Below are positions 1 to 7,414 of a stretch of 64,000 nucleotides of DNA, one piece after another (positions within the stretch are counted from its first letter, which is position 1; the number at the start of each line of letters is the position of its first letter). A program made the position numbers and the translations under genes. This DNA comes from RGIG529 sp050950425 (lineage in GTDB: Bacteria > Bacillota > Clostridia > Oscillospirales > Oscillospiraceae). The stretch covers positions 348,216-412,215 of the forward strand of contig JBMNHO010000001.1 of the NCBI GenBank assembly GCA_050950425.1, read 5' to 3'. Below the pieces are notes generated by a model. The model was given only the letters and a program-made list of their open reading frames with translations, ran no database searches and was not told the origin of the DNA.

Positions 1-183
1 CCGCGCCGTGACGCGGGGAGCCCCCGTGGCAGAAGCAGCAATGCCAAGATAGCCAATATCATCGAATACGGAAAATCGGGGCAACCGGCAAAGCCGTTCT
101 TAAAGCCAGCGAAAACCACCAGTAGAAAGCCTTGCATCGAAGCGATGAAAGCAAAGCTGGATGAGGAGGTAAATAAGATATGA
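1..183 (+). CDS. HK97 gp10-family head-tail protein, C-terminal end (partial)
   Basis: The frame is open from base 1 to the TGA at 181-183, giving about 60 residues of a protein that starts outside the window. The segment IIEYGKSGQPAKPFLKPA matches the usual C-terminal signature of HK97 gp10-like proteins, which end in a QPAxPFLxPA-like stretch followed by a basic helix. In the family this protein sits between head and tail genes and contributes to the head-tail connector. The stop overlaps the next start (ATGA at 180-183), so translation is likely coupled. The family call rests on a short tail and on position just before the tail terminator. Confidence 0.7.
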   Translation, partial: PRRDAGSPRGRSSNAKIANIIEYGKSGQPAKPFLKPAKTTSRKPCIEAMKAKLDEEVNKI

Positions 184-521
184 GTCTACTTTCGGATTTA
201 AACGAAGTCCTGATGCCGCTGGGTATTCCTATCGAAACCGGTGTGTTCAGCGGTGTGCCTCCTGACGAATATCTGGTTTTTATCCCTCTGACTGATTTGT
301 TTGAAGTCCATGCGGATAACCGCCCCGGCTTTGACGTGCAGGAAGTGCGGATATCTCTGTTCTCAAAGGGCAATTACCAACAGCGGAAAAGGCAGATCAT
401 TACGGCTTTGCTAAATGCAGATATCACTGTGACCGAACGGCGGTACATCGCACATGAGGACGATACCGGATATCATCATTACGCCATTGATGTGGCAAAA
501 TCATACGAAACGGAGGAATAA
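180..521 (+). CDS. Phage tail terminator/completion-like protein
   Basis: This 113-residue soluble protein lies between the gp10-like protein and the major tail protein, the normal place of the tail terminator that caps the growing tail tube. Size and predicted mixed alpha/beta character fit (SLLSDLNEVLMPLGIPIETG at the N terminus, then EVRISLFSKGNY). There is no motif I can assign with certainty, so the call is mainly positional. It starts with ATG in a 4-base overlap with the upstream gene and stops 3 bases before the next start, so it is part of a tight operon. It could also be annotated simply as a hypothetical minor tail protein. Confidence 0.55.
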   Translation: MSLLSDLNEVLMPLGIPIETGVFSGVPPDEYLVFIPLTDLFEVHADNRPGFDVQEVRISLFSKGNYQQRKRQIITALLNADITVTERRYIAHEDDTGYHHYAIDVAKSYETEE

Positions 522-524
522 CAC

Positions 525-1115
525 ATGGCAACTATCGGTCTTGACAGACTTTATTATTCTAAAATAACCGAGGATTCCAACGGCGAAGAAACCTATGCTA
601 CGCCGCTTGTTCTCGCCAAAGCCATCACCGCTGAACTCTCAGTGGAACTGGTTGAAGCAATTTTATATGCGGATGACGGTGCTGCAGAAGTTGTAAAGGA
701 CTTTAACAGCGGAACGCTCACCCTGGGTGTTGACGACATCGGGCCCACGGCGGCGGCAGATCTGACCGGCTCGTCCACCGATGACAATGGCGTGCTGATC
801 TCCGCCAGCGAAAATGTGGGCACCCCTGTTGCTGTAGGCTTCCGTGCTCAGAAGGCCAATGGCACATACCGCTATTTTTGGCTCTATCGCGTGAAGTTCG
901 GTCTGCCTGCGACAAACCTGCAGACAAAGGCGGACTCCATCACTTTCTCTACGCCGACCATCGAAGGAACGGTTATGCGCAGGAACAAGCTGGACGGCAT
1001 GGGCAAACACCCGTGGAAAGCGGAAGTCACTGAAGGTGACGCAGGCGTCTCATCCGGCACTATAACCGGTTGGTTCACTGAAGTTTATGAGCCGGTCTAC
1101 ACGCCGGAGCCGTAA
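525..1115 (+). CDS. Major tail protein (phi13-type tail tube)
   Basis: This 196-residue protein should polymerise into the tail tube. Features that fit the phi13-type major tail family are the opening ATIGLDRLYYSKI, the acidic stretch EAILYADDGAAEVVKDF, the phrase TLTLGVDDIG, and later GFRAQKANGTYRYFWLYRVKF followed by a threonine-rich strand TPTIEGTVMRR. A good GGAGGA ribosome site precedes the ATG. The gene is directly upstream of the tail assembly chaperone pair, as is usual for siphoviruses. It ends at TAA in front of another AAGGAGG site for the chaperone gene. Confidence 0.8.
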   Translation: MATIGLDRLYYSKITEDSNGEETYATPLVLAKAITAELSVELVEAILYADDGAAEVVKDFNSGTLTLGVDDIGPTAAADLTGSSTDDNGVLISASENVGTPVAVGFRAQKANGTYRYFWLYRVKFGLPATNLQTKADSITFSTPTIEGTVMRRNKLDGMGKHPWKAEVTEGDAGVSSGTITGWFTEVYEPVYTPEP

Positions 1116-1126
1116 GGAGGATAAAG

Positions 1127-1513
1127 ATGAATAGTGAAAGAAGCGCCGCAATCAACATCGGCGGCAAAGACTATGAACTGGTGCTGACCACACGTGCGAC
1201 AAAAGCAATTGCCGGTCGATATGGCGGGCTTGAAAACCTCGGAGAAAAACTGATGAAATCAGAAAACTTCGAGATAGCGCTGGATGAGATTGTATGGCTT
1301 ATTACGTTACTTGCAAACCAGTCAATCTTGATTCGCAACCTAAAGAATAAGAACGCCCCGGAGGAATTGCTTACAGAGGAAGAAGTGGAGCTTCTTACCT
1401 CTCCGCTTGATTTGGCAGCATATAAAAACGCAATCACCGAAGCGATGTTTAAAGGTACAAAGCGCGATGTTGAAAGCGAGGAAGAAACTCCAAAAAACGT
1501 GGAAGTCGGGTAA
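1127..1513 (+). CDS. Tail assembly chaperone, gpG-like short form
   Basis: This 128-residue protein fits the G-type tail chaperone that binds the tape measure protein during tail assembly. It is mostly helical (INIGGKDYELVLTTRATKAI at the start, an acidic C terminus) and is placed between major tail protein and tape measure. AAGGAGG lies 6-7 bases before the ATG. Near its 3' end is a canonical A-AAA-AAC slippery heptamer in the correct phase, allowing a fraction of ribosomes to read on into the T frame. The short form ends at TAA 1511-1513, four codons after the slip site. Confidence 0.8.
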   Translation: MNSERSAAINIGGKDYELVLTTRATKAIAGRYGGLENLGEKLMKSENFEIALDEIVWLITLLANQSILIRNLKNKNAPEELLTEEEVELLTSPLDLAAYKNAITEAMFKGTKRDVESEEETPKNVEVG

Positions 1514-1701
1514 CGGACGCTGAAGTCTTTACCCGGCTTCTTTATTATGGAACGGTTCAGATGGGCATGGACGCGGAGGAATTCTGGCTCATGCCCATCG
1601 GACTGTTTTTTGATTTATGGGCTTGTCACAAACAATGGCATGGGATTGAAAAGCCGAGGAGAACCAGAACCATTGACGATATTATCCCGCCGGGGATTTA
1701 A
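1127..1701 (+). CDS. Tail assembly chaperone GT fusion made by -1 frameshift
   Basis: After the zero-frame AAC codon at 1496-1498 a -1 slip resumes at 1498 with CGT-GGA-AGT and stays open to TAA at 1699-1701. This adds about 67 residues to the first 124, for a product of about 191. The added part (VTDAEVFTRLLYYGTVQMGM, then EEFWLMPIGLFFDLWACHKQ) has no good start of its own and looks like the T domain that recruits the tail tube subunit in lambda-like assembly. The continuous overlap, correct phase and position before the tape measure gene all support programmed frameshifting rather than a broken gene. Frameshift efficiency cannot be read from sequence. Confidence 0.8.
1492..1498 (+). other. 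Slippery heptamer A-AAA-AAC for -1 frameshifting
   Basis: In the reading frame starting at 1127 the codons here are CCA-AAA-AAC, which puts the heptamer in the X-XXY-YYZ phase needed for tandem -1 slippage. The next frame is open for 67 codons and encodes a T-like domain. Confidence 0.8.
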
Positions 1702-1715
1702 GGGGGTGAGCACAG

Positions 1716-4136
1716 ATGGCAGACAATTTTGGCTTGAAAATAGGAATTGAAGGCGAACGCGAGTTTAAGAACGCCCTTCGCGACATCAACCAGTCTTTTA
1801 AGGTGCTGGGCAGTGAAATGACACTTGTCACCAGCCAGTTTGATAAAAACGATAAGTCTGTGCAAGCGGTTACCGCCCGTAACGCGACGCTGAATAAAGA
1901 AATCGATGCGCAGAAGAGCAAGATTGAAACCCTGCGTGCCGCCCTGCAGAACGCTTCTGAGTCCTTCGGCGAGAACGACCGACGTACCCAGAACTGGCAG
2001 ATTCAGCTAAATAAGGCGCAAGCAGAACTCAACGGTATGGAGCGTGAACTTGAACAGTCCACAATCGAAGCGGATAATCTCGGCGATGAATTGGACGATT
2101 CAGGTAAAAGCGCGGAAGATGCCGGCGGCAAGTTTGACAAGCTCGGTGGCATACTCAAAGGCATCGGTGTCGCGATGGGCGCTGTTGCCGTTGCCGCCGG
2201 AGCTGCCGCTATCAAGTTGGGCAAAGAAGTCGTACAGCAATTCGGCGAGTTGGAACAGAATCTCGGCGGCTCTGAAGCTGTTTTCGGCGCATATGCTGCA
2301 TCGATTCAAAAAACTGGTGAGGAAGCTTATCGAAACCTCGGTGTTTCCCAAAGCGAATATCTCGCCACCGCCAATAAAATGGGAGCGCTTTTTCAGGGCA
2401 GCGGTATTCAGCAACAAAAATCGCTGGAATTAACCGAAAAAGCGATGCAGCGCGCGGCGGATATGGCTTCTGTTATGGGCGTTGATATGCAAATGGCACT
2501 GGACTCGGTGGCGGGCGCAGCAAAAGGCAACTTCACCATGATGGATAACCTCGGTGTTGCTATGAACGCCACCAATATCCAAGCCTATGCCCTTGCTAAG
2601 GGTCTGGATTTTACTTGGAATACGGCGACACAAGCGGAAAAAGCTGAAATCGCAATGCAGATGTTTTTTGAGAACACCGAGCAGTATGCAGGGAACTTTG
2701 CCCGCGAATCAACTCAGACAATAACCGGCTCAATTGGCATGTTACAAGCCGCTCTTGGCTCATTTACAGGCGGACTCGGTAATGCCAATGCCGACATGAC
2801 CAATCTGACAAAAAACCTCGTGGATGCTTTCCGTGCGGTTGTCGCAAACATAGTTCCTGTTTTGGAAAACATCGTCACCGCGCTCCCGCCTGCGTTCGAT
2901 GCGATATTAACTGCGGTGGGCGATCTGCTTCCCATGTTGCTCGAAACTGTCACGAGCCTGTTCACGCAGGTGCTTGAGACGCTTCTTAACTTACTGCCGG
3001 AACTTATCCCAGCGGCGGTGGATGCCGTCATGACCATCGTCGGCGCGCTGATTGATAGTCTGCCGCTCCTCATTGATGCGGCAGTGCAACTGGTCACGGC
3101 TTTGGTACAAGGTATAGGAAATGCGTTGCCTAAACTGATTCCGGCGGCGGTTACCGCAATCACGACGATTGTGCAAGGCTTGATAGATAACCTGCCAATG
3201 CTGCTGGATGCGGCTTTGCGGTTGATTATTGGATTGGCGCAGGGGTTGCTTGACGCAATTCCGCAGTTAGTCGCCGCGCTGCCCGCCATCATTGCCGCCA
3301 TTGTGGCCTTTATCATCGGAGCCATCCCGCAGATTATAGACGCGGGTATTCAGCTGCTGGTGTCACTGGTGGAAGCGCTGCCTGTAATTATCACAGCGAT
3401 TGTGGAAGCTATCCCGAAAATCATCGACGGCATCATCACGGCAGTGATCGGCGCAATCCCTTTAATCATAGACGCCGGTGTGAAACTGCTCATCGCCCTA
3501 ATCCGAAATCTGCCGCAGATCATCACTACCGTGGTAGCCTCCATTCCGAAAATCGTCACCTCACTGGTAAACGCCATCGTCGGGAACATCGACAAGATCA
3601 TCCTCGCGGGCGTCCAGCTGCTGATCGCACTCATCGCAAACCTGCCGAAAATTATCGTCGAGGTAGTCAAGGCTGTACCGCAAATCATCACGGGTCTGGT
3701 CAAAGCATTCACCAGCTATATTGGTCAGATGTCGCAGGTGGGCGGCAATCTGATTAAAGGCTTGTGGAATGGCATTTCAGACGCAGGCGCTTGGCTATGG
3801 AATAAGATATCAGGTTTTTTCGGTAATGTGGTATCGAAGATTAAGAACTTCTTCGGTATCAAATCCCCCTCTGCTCTGTTTGCCGGAATTGGACACAACA
3901 TGGGCGAAGGCATCGGTGTGGGCTTCGAGGATGCAATGGCAGCAGTTTCAAGGGATATGCAAAATGCGGTGCCTACAAACTTTGACTTAAATTACAGAGG
4001 GTTACCCGGGCAAGGCAGTGCCACCGGCACAAGCATCACGCAAAATCTCTCAGTGGTGACACCAAAGGCTCTGTCCGAAAAAGAACTGGCACGGGAATTC
4101 AAAAATCTCTCCCGCAAGCTGGCACTTGAATATTAA
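1716..4136 (+). CDS. Tape measure protein
   Basis: This 806-residue protein sets tail length and is packed inside the tail tube. The first ~150 residues are coiled coil (many E/K/Q heptads). A glycine/alanine-rich hydrophobic segment follows near 150-172. Residues ~380-690 are a tandem series of hydrophobic amphipathic repeats of roughly 35-40 residues, with units like IPQIIDAGIQLLVSLVEALP recurring in diverged form. The C terminus carries FFGIKSPSALF and a glycine-rich IGHNMGEGIGVGFEDAM, a common tape measure ending. AGGGGGTGAG precedes the ATG at 1716. Length divided by 1.5 A per residue would suggest a tail near 120 nm, as an inference only. Confidence 0.92.
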   Translation: MADNFGLKIGIEGEREFKNALRDINQSFKVLGSEMTLVTSQFDKNDKSVQAVTARNATLNKEIDAQKSKIETLRAALQNASESFGENDRRTQNWQIQLNKAQAELNGMERELEQSTIEADNLGDELDDSGKSAEDAGGKFDKLGGILKGIGVAMGAVAVAAGAAAIKLGKEVVQQFGELEQNLGGSEAVFGAYAASIQKTGEEAYRNLGVSQSEYLATANKMGALFQGSGIQQQKSLELTEKAMQRAADMASVMGVDMQMALDSVAGAAKGNFTMMDNLGVAMNATNIQAYALAKGLDFTWNTATQAEKAEIAMQMFFENTEQYAGNFARESTQTITGSIGMLQAALGSFTGGLGNANADMTNLTKNLVDAFRAVVANIVPVLENIVTALPPAFDAILTAVGDLLPMLLETVTSLFTQVLETLLNLLPELIPAAVDAVMTIVGALIDSLPLLIDAAVQLVTALVQGIGNALPKLIPAAVTAITTIVQGLIDNLPMLLDAALRLIIGLAQGLLDAIPQLVAALPAIIAAIVAFIIGAIPQIIDAGIQLLVSLVEALPVIITAIVEAIPKIIDGIITAVIGAIPLIIDAGVKLLIALIRNLPQIITTVVASIPKIVTSLVNAIVGNIDKIILAGVQLLIALIANLPKIIVEVVKAVPQIITGLVKAFTSYIGQMSQVGGNLIKGLWNGISDAGAWLWNKISGFFGNVVSKIKNFFGIKSPSALFAGIGHNMGEGIGVGFEDAMAAVSRDMQNAVPTNFDLNYRGLPGQGSATGTSITQNLSVVTPKALSEKELAREFKNLSRKLALEY

Positions 4137-4149
4137 AGGAGGTCTGACT

Positions 4150-5001
4150 GTGGAACTAACATATATTAATTCGGATGGCAGAAGCATTACGCTCAAACAA
4201 AGCCGCCCGTATTTTCTTAAAAAGATAGACGGCACAGGCAACATACGTCAGACCGTTAACACCTTCAAGGCACCGGATCAGGACGGTGCTTTTTATATTT
4301 CCTCCACATTGGATATGCGCAATATCATACTGGAAGGTACGGTCGTAGCAGACACACCTGACGATGCCTATGCACGGAGACAGCTTTTCCTTAAGATATT
4401 TAGTCCTAAGCTCAGTGGAACGCTCGTCTACCGCAATAGGCAAATTGCCTGCGTAGTCGAGGAAGCAGGATTTACCGTTTCCTCAAGGCAGAGAATACCT
4501 AGCTTTTTTGTCAGTCTCCTTTGCCCATCTCCCTTTTTCGAGACGCTGGATGAAGTGCGTGAGGAACTGGCATCTTGGATACCTCTGTTTGAATTTGAAC
4601 TGGAGATACCTATGAGTGGTATGGAGTTTGGAATGCGTCAGCCCAGCCAGATTATCACGGTTGACAACATCGGAGATGTTTCGTGTGGCTGCGAGATTGT
4701 ATTTCAGGCACTGGGAACGGTGACCGATCCGGAACTCTTAAATATAGACACCGGTGAATACATCCGGCCTCTCACGACGATGAGCGCTGGGGATGAGCTG
4801 CGGGTATATACTCATTTCGCGGAAAAGCGTGTTCTCAGCGTGGACGGCTCTACCGTAACAAACGCGTTCTCGCTGCTGGACACAGACTCGACCTTTTTTC
4901 AATTAGCAGCCGGGGTCAACACCCTGCGCTTTGACGCATCGGTCAATATGGAACTGCTGGAGGTCAGCATCTACTACCGGCCGCAATTTTTGGGGGTGTA
5001 A
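4150..5001 (+). CDS. Distal tail protein (Dit family)
   Basis: This 283-residue protein is expected to form the hub at the tail tip on which Tal and receptor-binding proteins assemble. It follows the tape measure gene and precedes a Tal-like gene, and ends in the strand-rich NTLRFDASVNMELLEVSIYY region common in Dit C-terminal domains. I choose the GTG at 4150 because AAAGGAGGT lies 5-6 bases upstream. An in-frame ATG at 4126 lies inside the tape measure gene with no ribosome site. The fragment at 63,818-64,000 on the other strand is the matching Dit end of the second prophage. Confidence 0.8.
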   Translation: MELTYINSDGRSITLKQSRPYFLKKIDGTGNIRQTVNTFKAPDQDGAFYISSTLDMRNIILEGTVVADTPDDAYARRQLFLKIFSPKLSGTLVYRNRQIACVVEEAGFTVSSRQRIPSFFVSLLCPSPFFETLDEVREELASWIPLFEFELEIPMSGMEFGMRQPSQIITVDNIGDVSCGCEIVFQALGTVTDPELLNIDTGEYIRPLTTMSAGDELRVYTHFAEKRVLSVDGSTVTNAFSLLDTDSTFFQLAAGVNTLRFDASVNMELLEVSIYYRPQFLGV

Positions 5002-5003
5002 TC

Positions 5004-6881
5004 GTGGAACTGTATATTTTTGATTCTAACCGTGAGCTTGCCGGCATTGTGAAGTCTTTTGAATACCTACGCTGGACACGGCGGTACTCCCAGTGCGGCT
5101 CATTTGAGATAAAAGCAATCGCAACACCGGAGAACACCGCACTATTAAAGGAAGGAAATATCCTCTGGAAAAACGATGACGAGGAAGCCGGGATTATTGA
5201 GCATCTGGAATTGTCTCAGACCGAGCAGGAAATCATCACGGCGAGTGGACGCTTTGCCACGTCCTTCCTCTCCCGCCGTATTGTGTGGGGTACAGAGAAG
5301 TTGTCCGGTGACTTATCTGTCTGTGCTCTGCAGCTTTTGAACAATAATCTCATCAGCCCTACAGACACGGCGCGGCAGATTACCGGAATATCCTTCTCAT
5401 CTCCAAACTTAGGTGTACCCGTTAGTACCCAAATATCCCATCGGAATCTGATGGATGCAGTGACAGGGCTTTGCGTCTCTTCGGATGTTGGCATTAAGAC
5501 TGTGTTCACTCCGGCTACAGGCATCTTCACAGTAACGCTGTACAACGGAGCTAACTCTCAAGCTGTATTCTCCAAGGAGTACGAGAATCTGACTGAACAG
5601 ATATACACAGAGAGCGCAGCGGATTATGCCAATACCGCGCTCATCGGCGGCGAGGGTGAAGGCGCAGACCGGACTTTTGTCGCCATAACAAGCGGCTCCG
5701 GGGAGACCCGCCGTGAAATCTTCGTGGATGCCAAAGATCTGCGGGCTGAGGACTTCGAAACAGATTACATCGAAACTCTGACTTTTAGAGGTCAGAGCAA
5801 GCTGAATGAGCAGGCAATGCGATATTCCTTCGACACATCGGTCAACCCTCACGGCAACCTGACCTACAAGGTAGACTTCGATCTCGGGCAGACCGTTAAA
5901 GTAATTTCCAAGGCATGGGGTGTATCCATGACTACGCGAATCACCGAAGTCGAAGAAACCTATGACGCAGATAGCCAGAGTATCAGCGTGGTGTTCGGCA
6001 AGGCTGAGATAACAATAGCACAAAAAATCCGCTCCGACATGAGCGAGGTCAAAACAGCATTATCAGCCCCCACCGGCATATCCGAAGTAGCGGAAGCCTT
6101 GGGAACTGTTGAGGAAACGTTGGGTGACTTGATTGATGTGGACCCGGATATTCAAGGTTCCAATGTCGCAGATACCATTAACAACCTGTTCGGGAAGCTT
6201 CCCGCACTTGAAATAATCGTAGGCGCGGGTACCGTATCGGTCGGCCAATATGCCTTACACAACATGGTACCGGGAGATGCCTTTTATTTTACCTCGTGGA
6301 GCGGCAACAAGTTCAGTGACCAGCCAAGCGATGACGGGCATGTCTTTCTGATAAAACATAGCGGAGACAACACGGGAACCGGATATCAGAGAGCGATGGG
6401 ATTTTTTATATCCCGCAATACCATGACTTTCTATGTGATTTCAGTTTTTGTGTTTAATAACCCATCCGGCCAGGCGAACTGGCTCAACATCAATAATGAA
6501 CCAATAACCACAGCGAGAATTGCAAACGGTGCTGTGACCACCACAAAAATTGCCCAGGAAGCCAATACCTCACTTACTTACTCCCTTGGAAGCAATGTGA
6601 CTATGGGTTCAAATATGTCATTTGTAAATAAGGGTGTCGTTTCAATAGGTATGCAGGTCAATGTGTTTGCTCCGGGAGTTGCACCTGGCGATGCAATTCT
6701 AACAATAACAAATGCGGACTTTTACCCCTACTCGACGGTACGCACTGTGGCCACTGCGGTGGGCGGCAGCGGCACCAGTATGCCAATTACAATCAACGCG
6801 AGCGGTGTGATGGCGAACGCCGCCGCATCCACACTGCCTGCGGGTTTTTATATGATATCTTGCTCTTACGCAAGGGCTTAA
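5004..6881 (+). CDS. Tail tip protein, Tal/ReqiPepy6 Gp37-like
   Basis: This 625-residue protein starts at GTG with TGGGGGTG upstream and sits 2 bases after the Dit gene. The N-terminal ~365 residues (YIFDSNRELAGIVKSFEYL, then WTRRYSQCGSFEI and GIIEHLELSQTE) match the siphovirus ReqiPepy6 Gp37-like family that forms the tail tip hub. The C-terminal ~260 residues are a different, glycine/serine/threonine-rich module (GSNVTMGSNMSF, VRTVATAVGGSGTSM) that may contact the host. No protease or muramidase catalytic motif is obvious, so an enzymatic role is not claimed. Confidence 0.8.
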   Translation: MELYIFDSNRELAGIVKSFEYLRWTRRYSQCGSFEIKAIATPENTALLKEGNILWKNDDEEAGIIEHLELSQTEQEIITASGRFATSFLSRRIVWGTEKLSGDLSVCALQLLNNNLISPTDTARQITGISFSSPNLGVPVSTQISHRNLMDAVTGLCVSSDVGIKTVFTPATGIFTVTLYNGANSQAVFSKEYENLTEQIYTESAADYANTALIGGEGEGADRTFVAITSGSGETRREIFVDAKDLRAEDFETDYIETLTFRGQSKLNEQAMRYSFDTSVNPHGNLTYKVDFDLGQTVKVISKAWGVSMTTRITEVEETYDADSQSISVVFGKAEITIAQKIRSDMSEVKTALSAPTGISEVAEALGTVEETLGDLIDVDPDIQGSNVADTINNLFGKLPALEIIVGAGTVSVGQYALHNMVPGDAFYFTSWSGNKFSDQPSDDGHVFLIKHSGDNTGTGYQRAMGFFISRNTMTFYVISVFVFNNPSGQANWLNINNEPITTARIANGAVTTTKIAQEANTSLTYSLGSNVTMGSNMSFVNKGVVSIGMQVNVFAPGVAPGDAILTITNADFYPYSTVRTVATAVGGSGTSMPITINASGVMANAAASTLPAGFYMISCSYARA

Positions 6882-6896
6882 TGGAGGAAAATCAAT

Positions 6897-7400
6897 ATGG
6901 AGAAAAGCGGTTTTTTCAACTCGTCCGATGGGGACAGGATTTACGACGCTGCCGATTTTGCGGCATATTTCGGGAGCCTTGTCTCCAACGGTGTTTTTTA
7001 TATGACAGCAACAAACCTGCAGGTGTCGCCATCGATTGGTTTGGCTGTGAGTGTGGCGGCAGGAAGTGCATGGATTTACGGATATCGTTATGAAAATACG
7101 GATGATTTGAATATCCCACTTACTACTGCAAACGGAAGCAATCCCCGCATTGACCGCCTTGTTGTCCGCTTAAGTCAGATTAGCCGAATCATTCAGATTG
7201 ACGTCGTTGACGGGACTCCCGCTGCAACGCCTGTGGCTCCGGCATTGACAAGAACCAGCGATGTGTATGAGCTTTGCCTCGCCGATGTGTTTGTACCGAC
7301 GGCGGCCACATCAATAGTTTCAAATAACATCATGGACACCCGGCTGAATACCAGCCTTTGCGGTTTGGTAAATTCTCTTGTCACAGCCGTTTATGAATAA
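6897..7400 (+). CDS. Phage tail tip / baseplate structural protein
   Basis: This 167-residue protein opens with EKSGFFNSSDGDRIYDAADF, has a strand region with VAAGSAWIYGYRYEN, then IPLTTANGSNPRIDRLVVRL. This pattern is common in small clostridial siphovirus proteins located between the Tal gene and fibre genes, where they act as baseplate or receptor-complex parts. A GGAGG site precedes the ATG. I recognise the protein type from pattern and context but cannot name the exact subunit. Confidence 0.6.
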   Translation: MEKSGFFNSSDGDRIYDAADFAAYFGSLVSNGVFYMTATNLQVSPSIGLAVSVAAGSAWIYGYRYENTDDLNIPLTTANGSNPRIDRLVVRLSQISRIIQIDVVDGTPAATPVAPALTRTSDVYELCLADVFVPTAATSIVSNNIMDTRLNTSLCGLVNSLVTAVYE

Positions 7401-7414
7401 GGGGGTGAATGACG

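Noticed and set aside
2714..3712. Long minus-strand frames opposite the tape measure gene
   Set aside because: They mirror the repetitive hydrophobic repeat region and give low-complexity Ala/Met/Thr-rich products without ribosome sites.
2880..3720. Possible CRISPR-like repeats
   Set aside because: The repetition follows the codon phase of tape measure helices with many differences between units; there are no constant repeats with unique spacers.
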